A stretch of DNA of 64,000 bases, taken from positions 806,001 to 870,000 of the forward strand of contig JACKGY010000003.1 in assembly GCA_020639295.1 (NCBI GenBank), given 5' to 3'. Positions 36,218 to 46,093 of the stretch are shown here, in pieces. The notes below the pieces were generated by a model that was given only the letters and a program-made list of their open reading frames with translations, made no database searches and had not been told where the DNA came from. The stretch's first letter is position 1; each line of letters begins with the position of its first letter. The position numbers and the translations under genes are program-made. This DNA comes from Planctomycetota bacterium. Lineage in GTDB: Bacteria; Planctomycetota; GCA-002687715; DRQF01.

Positions 36218-37045
36218 ATGAAGACCCTCGAGGATGCCCCGGGCAGCGCCGAAGCCCAGGCTCGTCACCCGCTCGCCATCGAGACGGAGCCGACCGGACG
36301 CGCCACGACGCTGAACCGTCTGCGCCATCTGCTCGCCCGCAAGACGCAGGCAGGTCGCGGCGGGACCGACCGGCTCGCCACCGGCTGGGCCGCTCTCGAT
36401 CAGGCCCTGGGCGGCGGCTATCTCCGGGCCGCCCTCAACGAGATCGCCGACCTCCGGGCCGGCAGCGGCCTGCTCGAAGCCCTTCTTCCCGCCTTGCTCC
36501 AGCGGGAGCATCGTCCGGGTGGACCGACGCGTTTCTGGGCCTGGGTCGGACGCGAGAACCCACCCTATCCCCCGGCTCTCGCTCACCTGGGTTTCCCGCT
36601 CGAACGCTGGCTCGTCCTGCGGCCGCGCGACCTCGACGAGCAGCTCTGGGCACTCGAGCAGCTGCTGCGCTCGGGTCTCTGCCGCGGCCTGCTGAGCCCG
36701 CTCGCCGGTCTCGGCGGCAGGCAAGAAGCGGCTCTCCGCCGGCTTCAGCTCGCGGCCCGTGACGGCGATTGCACCGCCTTCCTGCTGCGTTCCTCGCGGG
36801 ATCTGCAGCGCTCTTCGCCGGCTCCCCTGCGCCTCCTGGCGCGGCCCCTGCCGGCACTGGGCCGCCGACGACGCCTGATGATCGAGGTGATCAAGACCCG
36901 CGGACGCTTCGATTCCCGACCGGTGCTGCTCGAATGGAGTCACGACGCTCTCGACGCCCCGCCGTCCTCCCGCGGCTGCCTCGACGAGAAGGAGCTGCTC
37001 CGTCAGGCCGAACCGACCACGACCACGCGGGCCCTCCCCGCCTGA
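36218..37045 (+). CDS. imuA: ImuA-like SOS mutagenesis protein
   Basis: The 275-residue product sits between lexA and imuB, the position of ImuA in such cassettes. It has a RecA-like start (LATGWAALDQALGGGYLRAALNEIADL at about 52-78), but the P-loop is not a classical GxxxxGKT. An FWAWVGRENPPYPPALAHLGFPLERWLVLRP stretch fits ImuA. In other bacteria ImuA, ImuB and DnaE2 act together in damage-induced mutagenesis. The C-terminal tail is low-complexity and Arg/Ser/Thr-rich. Assignment leans on context because ImuA sequences are variable. Confidence 0.8.
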   Translation: MKTLEDAPGSAEAQARHPLAIETEPTGRATTLNRLRHLLARKTQAGRGGTDRLATGWAALDQALGGGYLRAALNEIADLRAGSGLLEALLPALLQREHRPGGPTRFWAWVGRENPPYPPALAHLGFPLERWLVLRPRDLDEQLWALEQLLRSGLCRGLLSPLAGLGGRQEAALRRLQLAARDGDCTAFLLRSSRDLQRSSPAPLRLLARPLPALGRRRRLMIEVIKTRGRFDSRPVLLEWSHDALDAPPSSRGCLDEKELLRQAEPTTTTRALPA

Positions 37046-37120
37046 GAACCAGGCGCGGCCCGGCCCGATCGGCAACCGGAGGTCCTTCGCCTCCGCGTCG
37101 CGCCTTCGATTGGAACCACG

Positions 37121-38617
37121 ATGCTCTGGATGAGTCTTCGTCTGCCCGAACTGGCCCTCGAAAGCCTGACCCGAGGCCAGGAACTGGCGCAACCCCTCGC
37201 GCTCTCCCGCGCCGAGGGCCGCCGCGAGTTCCTCTGCGCGGTCTCGCCCGAAGCGCGCCGCCAGGGCGTTCGGCCGGGCCAGAGCGTCACGGCCGCCCGG
37301 GCCGTCTGCGCCGGGCTCGAAGTGCGCCCCCGGGACGAGGCCCGGGAACGGGCCCAGCTCGAAGCCCTGGCGCTGATCATGCAGCGTTTCAGCCCCGAGC
37401 TGGTGATCGATCGCCTGGGCTCGGGCTCCGCCCTCCTGATCGAGATCGGCCGCAGCCTGGTCCACTTCGACGGCGAGGCCGGCCTCCTGGCTCGCGTCGA
37501 GGATCTGCTCGCCCGTCTCGGCCACGACTACCGGATCGTGATCGCCCCGCGGGCCGCGGCCGCCTCCCTCCTCTCCAGGCTGCCCGCGCCAAGGGTCCGC
37601 TCGATCGGCGCCACCGCCCTCGATCAGGCCCTCGATCGCGCCCCCTGGCTGATCCTCGAGCCCGAACCCGCCATCCTCGGTCCGCTCGACCTGCTCGGCC
37701 TCGAGACCCTCGGCGACCTGCGCCGCCTGCCACGAGCCGGTCTGAGAGCGCGTTTCGGTGACGAGCTGGCGCAAGGATTGGCCCTGGCCTACGGCGAGAT
37801 CCCGGCCGACCTGCCGCGCTTCCGGCCGCCGGACCGGTTCCGCCAGCGCATCGACTGGTGGCCCCCGACCCGGCGCAGCAGCAGCCTGCTCTTCGCCGCC
37901 AAGCGCCTCTTCGATCTCCTCGAGTCCTGGCTCGAGGGGCGCTCGACCGGTCTGATCTTCGGGCGCCTCGACTTCGTGCCGGCCGACCGCCGCATCGCCC
38001 CCATGGCCATGGCCCTGCGCCCTCGGCGCGCCCTCCGCGAGGCCAAGGCCCTGGTGGACCTGCTCGGCCACAAGCTGGAACGCCTCCGCCTGGACGCCGA
38101 GATCGATCGGCTCGAACTCCGGGTCGAGGCCGAACGCAGCCTCCTGCCGGAACAGGGCCTGCTCTTCGCCGAGGACCACGAGACCTGCTGGAACCGCGAG
38201 GCGATCGGCCTGATCGATCGCCTCGCCCATCGTCTCGGCGAGAGTCGCGTACTCAGTCCTCGGCTCGAGGCCGACCATCGTCCGGAGCGAGCCTACTCCT
38301 GGCGCCGGGCCGGCCTCGACGAGGACGAGGACCTTCCCGACCCGCCCCGGGGGCGACGGCCGCTCGACCTCGAGGAGCGACCCCTCAGACTCGAACTCGA
38401 ATGCGACGACCTGGGCCACCCCCGAAGGCTCGCCGCCGGCCGCGAGCCCGGTCCTCTCCGCTGTCTGGCCGGACCCGAACGCCTGGCCTCCGGCTGGTGG
38501 GATGGTCAGGACATCGTCCGCGACTACTACGTCGTCGAGACCGTCACCGGCGCGCGCTGGTGGATCTTCCAGGACCGGACCAGCGGCTTCTGGTATCGCC
38601 ATGGTCTCTTCAGCTGA
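37121..38617 (+). CDS. imuB: ImuB, Y-family polymerase-like protein
   Basis: The 498-residue product resembles the ImuB/DinB-like group: LWMSLRLPELALESL at the N-terminus, and an IDRLGSGSALLIEIGRSLVHFDG strand. The metal-binding acidic residues of active Y-family polymerases are not visible at their usual places, as is typical for ImuB, which acts as an adaptor. A possible beta-clamp motif QGLLF is at about 345-349. A WWDGQDIVRDYYVVETVTGARWWIF stretch at the C-terminus is ImuB-like. The ATG at 37121 follows a 76-base gap after imuA. The gene precedes dnaE2 by 200 bases. Confidence 0.88.
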   Translation: MLWMSLRLPELALESLTRGQELAQPLALSRAEGRREFLCAVSPEARRQGVRPGQSVTAARAVCAGLEVRPRDEARERAQLEALALIMQRFSPELVIDRLGSGSALLIEIGRSLVHFDGEAGLLARVEDLLARLGHDYRIVIAPRAAAASLLSRLPAPRVRSIGATALDQALDRAPWLILEPEPAILGPLDLLGLETLGDLRRLPRAGLRARFGDELAQGLALAYGEIPADLPRFRPPDRFRQRIDWWPPTRRSSSLLFAAKRLFDLLESWLEGRSTGLIFGRLDFVPADRRIAPMAMALRPRRALREAKALVDLLGHKLERLRLDAEIDRLELRVEAERSLLPEQGLLFAEDHETCWNREAIGLIDRLAHRLGESRVLSPRLEADHRPERAYSWRRAGLDEDEDLPDPPRGRRPLDLEERPLRLELECDDLGHPRRLAAGREPGPLRCLAGPERLASGWWDGQDIVRDYYVVETVTGARWWIFQDRTSGFWYRHGLFS

Positions 38618-38817
38618 GGCCACGGGTCGGGGCGGCCCGACCCTCGTGATCGACGGCCTGGCGACGCCGCGAGCGACCAGGGGCCTTCCGAGCCGGGCGG
38701 ACGAGGACCGCGCGCCGATGGCCGCCGACCGCGGCCTCCCCCATCGCATCCCGAACCGCGCCGCGGCAAGGAGAGAGCCCGCGCGCGGCCGGCCCGTCGT
38801 TCGGAGGCGCGAGTCCG

Positions 38818-41800
38818 ATGCCTGAGCACACCAACCCGAAACGTCGGCCCCACCCCTCGAAGCGCCAGGGCCTGGAGCCGACGGACGATACCGACGCGGC
38901 CCGGGCCGAGCGACAGGCCGGCCCCGTGGAACTCTGGTGCCGCAGCAACTACAGCTTCCTCGAGGGTGCCTCGCACCCGGACGAGCTCGTGGCCCGGGCG
39001 ATCGAACTCGGCTACCAGGCGATCGCCATCACCGATCGCTGTTCGCTGGCCGGCGTCGTCCGCGCGCACGTCGCCGCGCGCGGCCAGGCCATCAAGCTCG
39101 TCGTCGGCGCCGAGATCGAGACCGAGGACGCCGGCCCCGCCGTCCTCCTGGCTCCAGATCGCGCCGCCTACGCCCGCCTCTCCCGCCTGATCAGTCTCGG
39201 CCGTCGCCGCGCCCGCAAGGGTGAGGCCCATCTCGGCCAGTACGACCTCGCTCGCGGCGCCGAAGGACTGGTCGCGCTGCTCCCCGTCGCCGCGGAAGCG
39301 CTCGATGCGACGGCCGGCCAGGAGCGCCTCGAGGCCGAGGCCGCTCGCCTCGAGCGCTGGGCCCGGCTCTTCGGCGACCGGGCCTTCCTCGCCGTCACCC
39401 TCCACGACGGTCCCGACGACGAGGCCCGCCTCCGTCGTTACGAGTACCTGGAGGAACGCTGCGCCCTGCCTCTCGTCGCCGCCGGCGAGGTCGATGCCCA
39501 CATCGAGGAGCGCCGGCCCCTGCGCGACGCCCTGGCCGCGATCCGGCTCGGCTGCCGCGTCGACGATCTCGGCCGCCGCCTCGATGCCCGAGGCTGTCGC
39601 CCTCTGCGCGATCTCGCCGGGCTCGCTCGTGCCCATCGCCGTCGTCCCGACCTGCTCGAACGCGCGCGGGCCCTGGCGGCCACCATGCACTTCTCCCTCG
39701 ACGAGCTCCGCTACGAGTACCCCGACGACGTCCGCGGCCGCGATCTCCGCGCCCTGGTCGAGGAGGAGTCCGCCCGACGCTGGCCCGAGGGGGTTCCAGC
39801 CCGGGTCCGCGAGCTGATCGAGCACGAGCTGGCGCTGATCAGCGAACTCGCCTACGAGGGCTACTTCCTCACCGTCTACGACCTGGTCCGCTTCGCCCGC
39901 TCGCGCGCCATCCTCTGTCAGGGTCGCGGCAGCGCCGCCAACTCGGCCGTCTGCTACGCGCTCGGCATCACCGCGGTCGATCCCGATCGTTTCGATCTCC
40001 TCTTCGAACGTTTCGTCTCCCGCGACCGCAACGAACCGCCCGACATCGACGTCGATTTCGAGCACGAACGGCGCGAGGAGGTCATCCAGTACGTCTACGA
40101 GCGCTACGGCCGCGACCACGCCGCGCTCGCCGCGACCGTCATCACCTACCGTGGCCGCTCGGCGGTACGCGATCTCGGCAAGGCGCTGGGGCTCGCCCTC
40201 GACCAGGTCGAACGTCTGGCCCGGAACCTCCACTACTGGGATCGCGCGGAGCTCTCCGACGACCGCCTGCGCGAGCTGGGCCTCGATCCCGCGGACCCCA
40301 GGCTCCGGCTGGTGATGCGACTCACCGCCGAGATCCAGGGCTTCCCTCGACATCTGTCGCAGCACGTCGGCGGCATGGTCATCACCCGGGGACGGCTCGA
40401 CGAACTGTGCCCGATCGAGAACGCGGCGATGGACGGGCGCACGGTGATCCAGTGGGACAAGGACGACCTCGATGCCCTCGGCATCCTCAAGGTCGATTGC
40501 CTCGCCCTCGGCATGCTCACGGCCACCCGCAAGTGCTTCCAGCTGATCGAGGAGCTGCGCGGCCGGCGCTGGGAGCTGGCGACGATCCCCGCCGAGGTCC
40601 CCGCGGTCTACGAGATGGCCGGCCGGGCCGACACGATCGGCGTGTTCCAGATCGAAAGCCGGGCCCAGATGGCGATGCTGCCCCGCTTCAAGCCGAAGCG
40701 CTTCTACGACCTGGTCATCGAGGTGGCGATCGTCCGCCCCGGGCCCATCCAGGGCGGCATGGTCCATCCCTACCTGCGGCGCCGCGCCGGGCTCGAGGAG
40801 GTGAGCTATCCCTCCGCCGCGCTCCGCGACGTCCTCGACAAGACCCTCGGCGTGCCGATCTTCCAGGAGCAGGTGATGAAGCTCGCGGTCGTCGCCGCCG
40901 GCTTCAGCCCGGGCGAGGCCGATCTCCTCCGCCGCGCCATGGGCGCCTGGCGCCGGCCCGGCCTGCTCCATTCCTTCCGCGACAAGCTGATCGACGGCAT
41001 GCTCGAACGCGGCTACCAACTCGACTTCGCCGAGGCGGTCTACCGCCAGATCCAGGGCTTCGGCGAGTACGGCTTCCCGGAGAGCCACGCCGCCTCCTTC
41101 GCGCTCCTCACCTACGTCTCCCTCTGGCTGAAGCGATTCGAGCCGGCGGCCTTCACCTGCGCGCTCCTGAACAGCCTGCCGATGGGTTTCTACGGGCCGG
41201 CGCAGCTCGTCGCCGACGCCCGTCGTCACGGCGTTCCGGTCCGTCCGGTCGACGTGCAGCGCAGCGTCTTCGATTGCCGGCTGGAGACCGACGGCCTACC
41301 AGCTCTCCGGGAGACCGCCGCCGACCCGGACCTGCCCCCGGAACGCTACGGCGAGGGCGGGCCGGCCTTGCGCCTCGGCTTCCGGCAGCTGAAGGGGCTG
41401 CGCCGGGAACGGATGGACCGACTGGTCTCCGCGCGCGAGGAGGCGTCCTTCGACTCGATCGAGGACTGCTGCCGTCGGGTCGGACTCGACCGGCGCGAGG
41501 CCGCGATCCTGGCCGAAGCCGGCGCCTTCGCATCCTTCGGCGACCATCGTCGGGGCGACTGGTGGCGGGCCGGACGTCGGCTCGACCAGGCTCCCCTCTT
41601 CCCTACCGAGGCCCTGGTCGAGGAGCGCCCGCGACTCGAGGCGCCGGGCCTGGCCAGCATCGTCCACTCGGACTACCGCCACGCCGGGCTCTCCCTGGCC
41701 GCCCATCCGATGGAGCTGCTGCGTGGCGAGGCCCTGCGCCGCGGCGCCATCGACTCGCGCGCCGTCGCGGCCGCGCGCCACAAGGAACCGGTCACGGTCA

Positions 41801-42069
41801 TCGGCATCAGCATCTGCCGGCAACGCCCGGCCACCGCCTCGGGCGTGATGTTCGTCACCCTCGAGGACGAGTTCGGTCAGGTGAACGTCATCCTCCGCGT
41901 CCGCGAACAGGAGCGTTTCCGCGTCGCCCTGCTCTCCGGCAGCCTCCTCCTGGTGAAGGGCCAGATCGAACGTGGCGACGGCGACGTCGTCCACCTCATG
42001 GCCGGCTTCATCGCCAACCTCAGCCCCCTCCTCCGCGGCCTCCCCACCCGCTCCCGCGACTTCCACTGA
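38818..42069 (+). CDS. dnaE2: Error-prone DNA polymerase III alpha-type subunit DnaE2 (ImuC)
   Basis: The 1083-residue product is a DnaE2-type C-family polymerase. The N-terminal PHP domain has NYSFLEGASHPDELVARAIELGYQAIAITDRCSLAGVVRAH at about 42-82. The palm has PPDIDVDFEHERREEVIQYVYERYG at about 407-430, carrying the catalytic aspartates. ILCQGRGSAANSAVCYALGIT and FQIESRAQMAMLPRFKPKRFYDLVIEVAIVRPGPIQGGMVHPYLRRR are strong family matches. A C-terminal OB-fold (about 980-1060) reads PVTVIGISICRQRPATASGVMFVTLEDEFG. It makes mutagenic translesion DNA with ImuB. The length is typical of the family. Confidence 0.95.
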   Translation: MPEHTNPKRRPHPSKRQGLEPTDDTDAARAERQAGPVELWCRSNYSFLEGASHPDELVARAIELGYQAIAITDRCSLAGVVRAHVAARGQAIKLVVGAEIETEDAGPAVLLAPDRAAYARLSRLISLGRRRARKGEAHLGQYDLARGAEGLVALLPVAAEALDATAGQERLEAEAARLERWARLFGDRAFLAVTLHDGPDDEARLRRYEYLEERCALPLVAAGEVDAHIEERRPLRDALAAIRLGCRVDDLGRRLDARGCRPLRDLAGLARAHRRRPDLLERARALAATMHFSLDELRYEYPDDVRGRDLRALVEEESARRWPEGVPARVRELIEHELALISELAYEGYFLTVYDLVRFARSRAILCQGRGSAANSAVCYALGITAVDPDRFDLLFERFVSRDRNEPPDIDVDFEHERREEVIQYVYERYGRDHAALAATVITYRGRSAVRDLGKALGLALDQVERLARNLHYWDRAELSDDRLRELGLDPADPRLRLVMRLTAEIQGFPRHLSQHVGGMVITRGRLDELCPIENAAMDGRTVIQWDKDDLDALGILKVDCLALGMLTATRKCFQLIEELRGRRWELATIPAEVPAVYEMAGRADTIGVFQIESRAQMAMLPRFKPKRFYDLVIEVAIVRPGPIQGGMVHPYLRRRAGLEEVSYPSAALRDVLDKTLGVPIFQEQVMKLAVVAAGFSPGEADLLRRAMGAWRRPGLLHSFRDKLIDGMLERGYQLDFAEAVYRQIQGFGEYGFPESHAASFALLTYVSLWLKRFEPAAFTCALLNSLPMGFYGPAQLVADARRHGVPVRPVDVQRSVFDCRLETDGLPALRETAADPDLPPERYGEGGPALRLGFRQLKGLRRERMDRLVSAREEASFDSIEDCCRRVGLDRREAAILAEAGAFASFGDHRRGDWWRAGRRLDQAPLFPTEALVEERPRLEAPGLASIVHSDYRHAGLSLAAHPMELLRGEALRRGAIDSRAVAAARHKEPVTVIGISICRQRPATASGVMFVTLEDEFGQVNVILRVREQERFRVALLSGSLLLVKGQIERGDGDVVHLMAGFIANLSPLLRGLPTRSRDFH

Positions 42070-42214
42070 CCGCCCGTCCGACGCGATCTCGGCTCGGGAC
42101 GAATGACCGGCCGGATGCCCGGGGAGATCACCCGACTCCGGCCGAGCCGATTGGGGGATCGACCAGAACGCGCGACGGTCACCGCGAGGCACTGCGAAGG
42201 CTCTCGGCCTTCGT

Positions 42215-43330
42215 TCAGTCGAGAGTCATCTGGATCGCGTTGGAGATGTAGACGAAGGGCGCGTTGCTCGAGAGGATCGCGGCCTGAAAGGTGGTCAGGA
42301 CGGTGCCCGCCGGCAGACCGAATGGCGGCATCGCGATGCCGACATCGAGAACGCCCGCCGTGTTGGTGAAGAAGAGCGCATCGAAGTTGAGCGGCGGCGC
42401 CGTCGCCTGCGACCAGGCGATGCCGTTGGCGAAGACCCCGATGTTCACCGGCAGTCCCTGCGGGTCGACTCCGGGGCCGCCGATGTCGAACTGGCCGATG
42501 CCACCCGGAAAGGTGGCCGAGAGCGGGTTCAGGGCGCCATAGAGCAGGGCGATCGGCTGATAACCTCCGCCTTCGAAGTGGAACACGAAGGCCGAGCCCT
42601 GGTCGATCGACGAGAAATAGGGGCCACCTTCGCCGGTCGTGACCCGATGCGCATTGGCGTTGACGGCGTCGTTGACATCGAAGACCGCCTGCCCCGGCCT
42701 GGGCGCCTGGCCCGGGGTCGGTGCCGGGGCGAAGGACGAGTAATGGACCGTACCGGACCATGCTCTTGCGTCACTGCCCGGAGTGAAGCCACCGAAATTG
42801 GGGCCGTCGAATGCCGCCGGGTAGCTTCCTCTGCTCTTGCCGATCCCGGCACGAATCTCGATGTTGCCATCGGATGCGATCACCGTGTCGAACGCTCCGC
42901 TCCGGGTGATGTACTGGACCGAGCCTCCAGGCAGAAGGTAGATGAAGAAGCCCTGCGTCGAGCCCGCGGGAATCTGAAGGCCGAGCGCGAGGCCGAGATT
43001 CGTCGGCGTGCCGATGCCGGACGAGGTCACGACGGTCGAAGCCAAGAGGGTCCAGGCCGAGACGTCGTCCTGGTGGCCGATGAAGCTCCCACCGCCGCTC
43101 ACGGCCCAGATGTCCACCTGCACCGCACCGGAGGTGAAACAGTTGAGGTCGAAGTCGTCGATGTTGAGCACGCCGACTCCTGCGGACGCCTTGATGTCGA
43201 ACATCGCGCCGGCGCTGTTGTTGTTGGTCAGATAGCTGGTCGAGAGGCTCTGGGCCCCGGCAGGCGACCCGAAGAGGACGATGAGGAGGACGACGAGCGT
43301 GGACTTCGAGCGAAGGAATGGCCGGGTCAT
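42215..43330 (-). CDS. Secreted protein, short family A form (N- and C-terminal domains only)
   Basis: The 371-residue product has a signal peptide (SPAGAQ). The family A N-terminal beta-sandwich follows (TSYLTNNNSAGAMFDIKA ... GTPTNLGLALGLQIPAGSTQGFFIY). It joins directly, through APAPTPGQAPRPG at about 218-230, to the C-terminal domain with GQFDIGGP and TVLTTFQAAILSSNAPFVYISNAIQMTLD. The CARDB-like and MAM-like parts present in the other members are absent. The ATG at 43330 has GGAGCG just upstream, like the other family leaders; the frame is open to 43513. This shows the C-terminal domain can travel on its own with the N-terminal domain. Function unknown. Confidence 0.85.
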   Translation of the reverse strand: MTRPFLRSKSTLVVLLIVLFGSPAGAQSLSTSYLTNNNSAGAMFDIKASAGVGVLNIDDFDLNCFTSGAVQVDIWAVSGGGSFIGHQDDVSAWTLLASTVVTSSGIGTPTNLGLALGLQIPAGSTQGFFIYLLPGGSVQYITRSGAFDTVIASDGNIEIRAGIGKSRGSYPAAFDGPNFGGFTPGSDARAWSGTVHYSSFAPAPTPGQAPRPGQAVFDVNDAVNANAHRVTTGEGGPYFSSIDQGSAFVFHFEGGGYQPIALLYGALNPLSATFPGGIGQFDIGGPGVDPQGLPVNIGVFANGIAWSQATAPPLNFDALFFTNTAGVLDVGIAMPPFGLPAGTVLTTFQAAILSSNAPFVYISNAIQMTLD

Positions 43331-43571
43331 GTGAGCGCTCCAGGGCAGGTCCGGGGTTTCGACGCGTCGCCGTCGGCCCCTGCGGATCAGGCTTCGAGAC
43401 CGATTGCCGAGGACGAGGGTGAAGGCCGGCCGGAACGGGCCCAGCGCGCGCCGTGGAATCCGAGCATAGCCGCCGTCGAAACCGAGTGCCAAGGAGGAAA
43501 CCCAGGGCGCCATCGACCGGCGTGGGGCCTGGCGACTTCGAAGGGGGCGGCTCGACGGCTCCCAGGCCTCG

Positions 43572-44576
43572 TCAGCCCGCGATCTCGAAGCGGTTGCGGT
43601 CGGGGACGAAGCGCCGGCCGGGGACGTCCTGAGGCTCGAGGCCCTCGATGGTGCGCATCATGTCCTCGATCACGGGCGCGGTGTCGAGGAAGTAGCTGTG
43701 CTCGACCAGGCCGGAGACGACCCGCGTGCAATCGATCTGCGTGACCTTGGCCGGCACCAGGAAGGGGCTCCGCGGCCCGTCGTCACCGAGCCGCGAGGGA
43801 TTCCCCTTGGTCCGGTCGCTGATCGACATGGCCCGGTCCTCGCGGTTGAAGTAGACGTTCACGCGGCGACCGATTCGCGGCAGCTGGCGCATCTTGTGAT
43901 CGTGCTCGAAGGTGTCGTCGTCCTCGTCCGCCGCCATCAGGAAGATCTGGTCGAAGATCCGCGGCGGGCTCCCGGCGGTCTGCCGGAGCAGCTCCTGGAA
44001 GGCGTGGCGTAGGACGTAGTTGCCCATGCTGTGGGCGACGAGGTGGATCTTCCGTTCGCAGTCCTTCTCGCGCGGGATCGAGACCAGGAAGTCGCGCAGC
44101 TTGAGCAGGCCGCGCGCAAAGGCGGGACCGGAAGCGGCGGCGTCGCGACGATCGCTGGAGTAGGCCAGCCAGGGGGTCAGCGAGCCATCCGAGGGCCAGG
44201 AGAAGGCCGCGACGTTGACGCCCCTACCCCCGCCGAGAGGGGCGAAGTTCCGTTCGAGCCGGGCGGCCGAGATCATCGCCTCCTTGAAGTCGACGTTGTA
44301 GCCGTGGATGAACAGCACCGTATCGCGCTGGTTCTTGCTCATCAGCTCGCGAAGTCCCTCGAAGACGCTCTGGCTGCCGAGCACCGGCGCTTGCTTCTCG
44401 CCCGGGGCGCTGAGCCGCTCGTCGGCCACCTTGATCGTGACCTTCTTGCCCTCGACCTCGGCGCGGCCGAAGCGCAGGTTGGCGATCCCGTCGGGCCCGA
44501 AGCGACTGCCGAAATTCGTCGGCTTGCCGGCCGGCTTGGGGTCGCGATTGGTTCCGAAGTAGACGTTGATGGCCAT
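43572..44576 (-). CDS. DUF900-type alpha/beta-hydrolase
   Basis: The 334-residue product resembles the DUF900 alpha/beta-hydrolases. It has VLFIHGYNVDFKEAMISAARL as the oxyanion strand, FSWPSDGS, a Tyr-Ser stretch, and the nucleophile elbow KIHLVAHSMGNYVLR (Ser183). A SGLVEHSYFLDTAPV segment at about 300 probably holds the catalytic His. There is no signal peptide, so it should act in the cytoplasm. Its first 60 residues (GTNRDPKPAGKPTNFGSRFGPDG) look like a short beta domain found with this family. The ATG at 44576 has GGAGG eight bases upstream. Substrate unknown. Confidence 0.75.
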   Translation of the reverse strand: MAINVYFGTNRDPKPAGKPTNFGSRFGPDGIANLRFGRAEVEGKKVTIKVADERLSAPGEKQAPVLGSQSVFEGLRELMSKNQRDTVLFIHGYNVDFKEAMISAARLERNFAPLGGGRGVNVAAFSWPSDGSLTPWLAYSSDRRDAAASGPAFARGLLKLRDFLVSIPREKDCERKIHLVAHSMGNYVLRHAFQELLRQTAGSPPRIFDQIFLMAADEDDDTFEHDHKMRQLPRIGRRVNVYFNREDRAMSISDRTKGNPSRLGDDGPRSPFLVPAKVTQIDCTRVVSGLVEHSYFLDTAPVIEDMMRTIEGLEPQDVPGRRFVPDRNRFEIAG

Positions 44577-44824
44577 GGCCGATCCTCCGTTCTTCCGTCC
44601 TCTTGGTGGCCGTTCGGGCAACGATCGCGGTCCGACCCCTGGCCGACCGGGTTGCCGCCGACGGTTCCTGCTCTCCGCACGAATCACCAGGAGAACGCAG
44701 GACCTCGTCGACGTCAAGTGAGGCCAGGGACGGCGGCCGCATGAAGCCCGGCCGGCAGAAGACGATCGCGGGCCGCGCCACCGGGGTGGCACGGCCCGCG
44801 CGGATCGACCGGAATCGGTCGTGA

Positions 44825-46093
44825 TCAGTCGAGGTCGAGAGCGTGGGTCAGGTCGCGCTCCAGGTCGGAGAGATGCTCGATGCCGACCGACATGCGGATC
44901 AGGCCCGGCTTGATCCCGAACTCCTCGCGCTCCTCCGGCGAAACGTCGGCGTGGGTCATCGAGGCCGGGTGCTCGACCAGGCTCTCGGTGCCGCCGAGGG
45001 AGACGGCGAGGCGGGCGACCTCGAAGCGGTTGAGGATCTTGAAGGCGGCCTCCTCGCCACCCTCGACCTCGAAGGCGATGAGCGAACCCGGGCCGGTGCA
45101 GCAGCGCCGGTAGATGTCGTACTGAGGATCGCCCTCCTGAAGCAGGTCGGGATAGGCGACGGAGATGACACGGGGGTGCTCGACCAGGAGCGCCGCAAGC
45201 TTGCGCGCGTTCTTCGCCTGCCGACGCATGCGCACCGAGACGGTCTCCAGCGAACGCAGGAGCAGCCAGCCGGCGAAGGGACCGGCCATGGTGCCGAGGA
45301 CGGTGCGCATCATCATCACCGTCTTCATCAGCTCGGCGGATCCGGTGACCACGCCGGCGACGAGATCGCTGTGGCCGCCGATGAACTTGGTCGCCGAGTA
45401 GATGACCAGATCGGCGCCCAACGCCGCCGGCCGCTGGAAGACCGGACCGAGGAAGGTGTTGTCGACCGCGACCACGGGCTTTTGGCCGTCGCGCCCGAGG
45501 TCTTTCGCCAGCGCCGCGATCGCGGGGATGTCGATCAGGACGTTCGAGGGATTCGCCGGGGTCTCGACGTAGAGCATCTTGATCTTCTCGGGACCGATGC
45601 GCGCCGCCGCCTCCCTCATCAGCTGCGGGGTCTCGGTGCCACCGGTCACCTGGGTGACGGTGATGCCGAAGCGCGGCAGGACGACCTCGAAGAAGTAGTG
45701 GGTGCCGCCATAGACCGGCGAGCTCGACAGGATGTGGTCGCCCGGCGACAGCAGCGCCAGGACCGCGGTCGAGATGGCCGACATGCCCGAGGAGAAGACG
45801 GCCGCCTGCTCGGTCCGATCCCAGGCCGCGATGCGTTCCTCGAAGATCTGCAGGTTCGGGTTGTTGAGCCGGGAGTAGATCAGGCCCGGGTCCTCGCCGG
45901 GGCGCTTCTCGTCGAGACCGTAGGCGATCTCGAAGAAGCGCTTGCCGTCCTCGGCGCTCTGGAACTGGAAGGTCGAGGTCAGGAAGATCGGCGGCTTGAT
46001 CGCGCCTTCGGAGAACTTCGAGTCGTAGCCCAGGCCGAGGGCCAGGGTCTCCGGATTGAATTCCTTCTTCTCGCGGCTGTGGTGTCGCTTCAT
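44825..46093 (-). CDS. Cys/Met-metabolism PLP-dependent enzyme
   Basis: The 422-residue product belongs to the cystathionine gamma-synthase / methionine gamma-lyase / O-acetylhomoserine sulfhydrylase fold. It shows the PLP lysine in IYSATKFIGGHSD (Lys236), the ring-stacking YSRLNNPN segment (about 73-80), SSGMSAIS, and VAVDNTFLGP with the PLP Asp211. Members of this family are hard to split by sequence. The extra insertion at about 60-70 (DEKRPGEDPG) is less usual. It probably handles sulfur amino acids or their homoserine esters. The start ATG follows GAGGAG directly inside a stem-loop, described separately. A PRPP-synthetase-like gene lies upstream on the same strand, 203 bases away. Confidence 0.85.
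   Translation of the reverse strand: MKRHHSREKKEFNPETLALGLGYDSKFSEGAIKPPIFLTSTFQFQSAEDGKRFFEIAYGLDEKRPGEDPGLIYSRLNNPNLQIFEERIAAWDRTEQAAVFSSGMSAISTAVLALLSPGDHILSSSPVYGGTHYFFEVVLPRFGITVTQVTGGTETPQLMREAAARIGPEKIKMLYVETPANPSNVLIDIPAIAALAKDLGRDGQKPVVAVDNTFLGPVFQRPAALGADLVIYSATKFIGGHSDLVAGVVTGSAELMKTVMMMRTVLGTMAGPFAGWLLLRSLETVSVRMRRQAKNARKLAALLVEHPRVISVAYPDLLQEGDPQYDIYRRCCTGPGSLIAFEVEGGEEAAFKILNRFEVARLAVSLGGTESLVEHPASMTHADVSPEEREEFGIKPGLIRMSVGIEHLSDLERDLTHALDLD

Noticed and set aside
37121..38617. Active Y-family polymerase (DinB/UmuC)
   Set aside because: Conserved catalytic acidic residues are not visible and the gene lies in an imuA-imuB-dnaE2 cassette, so ImuB is the better call.
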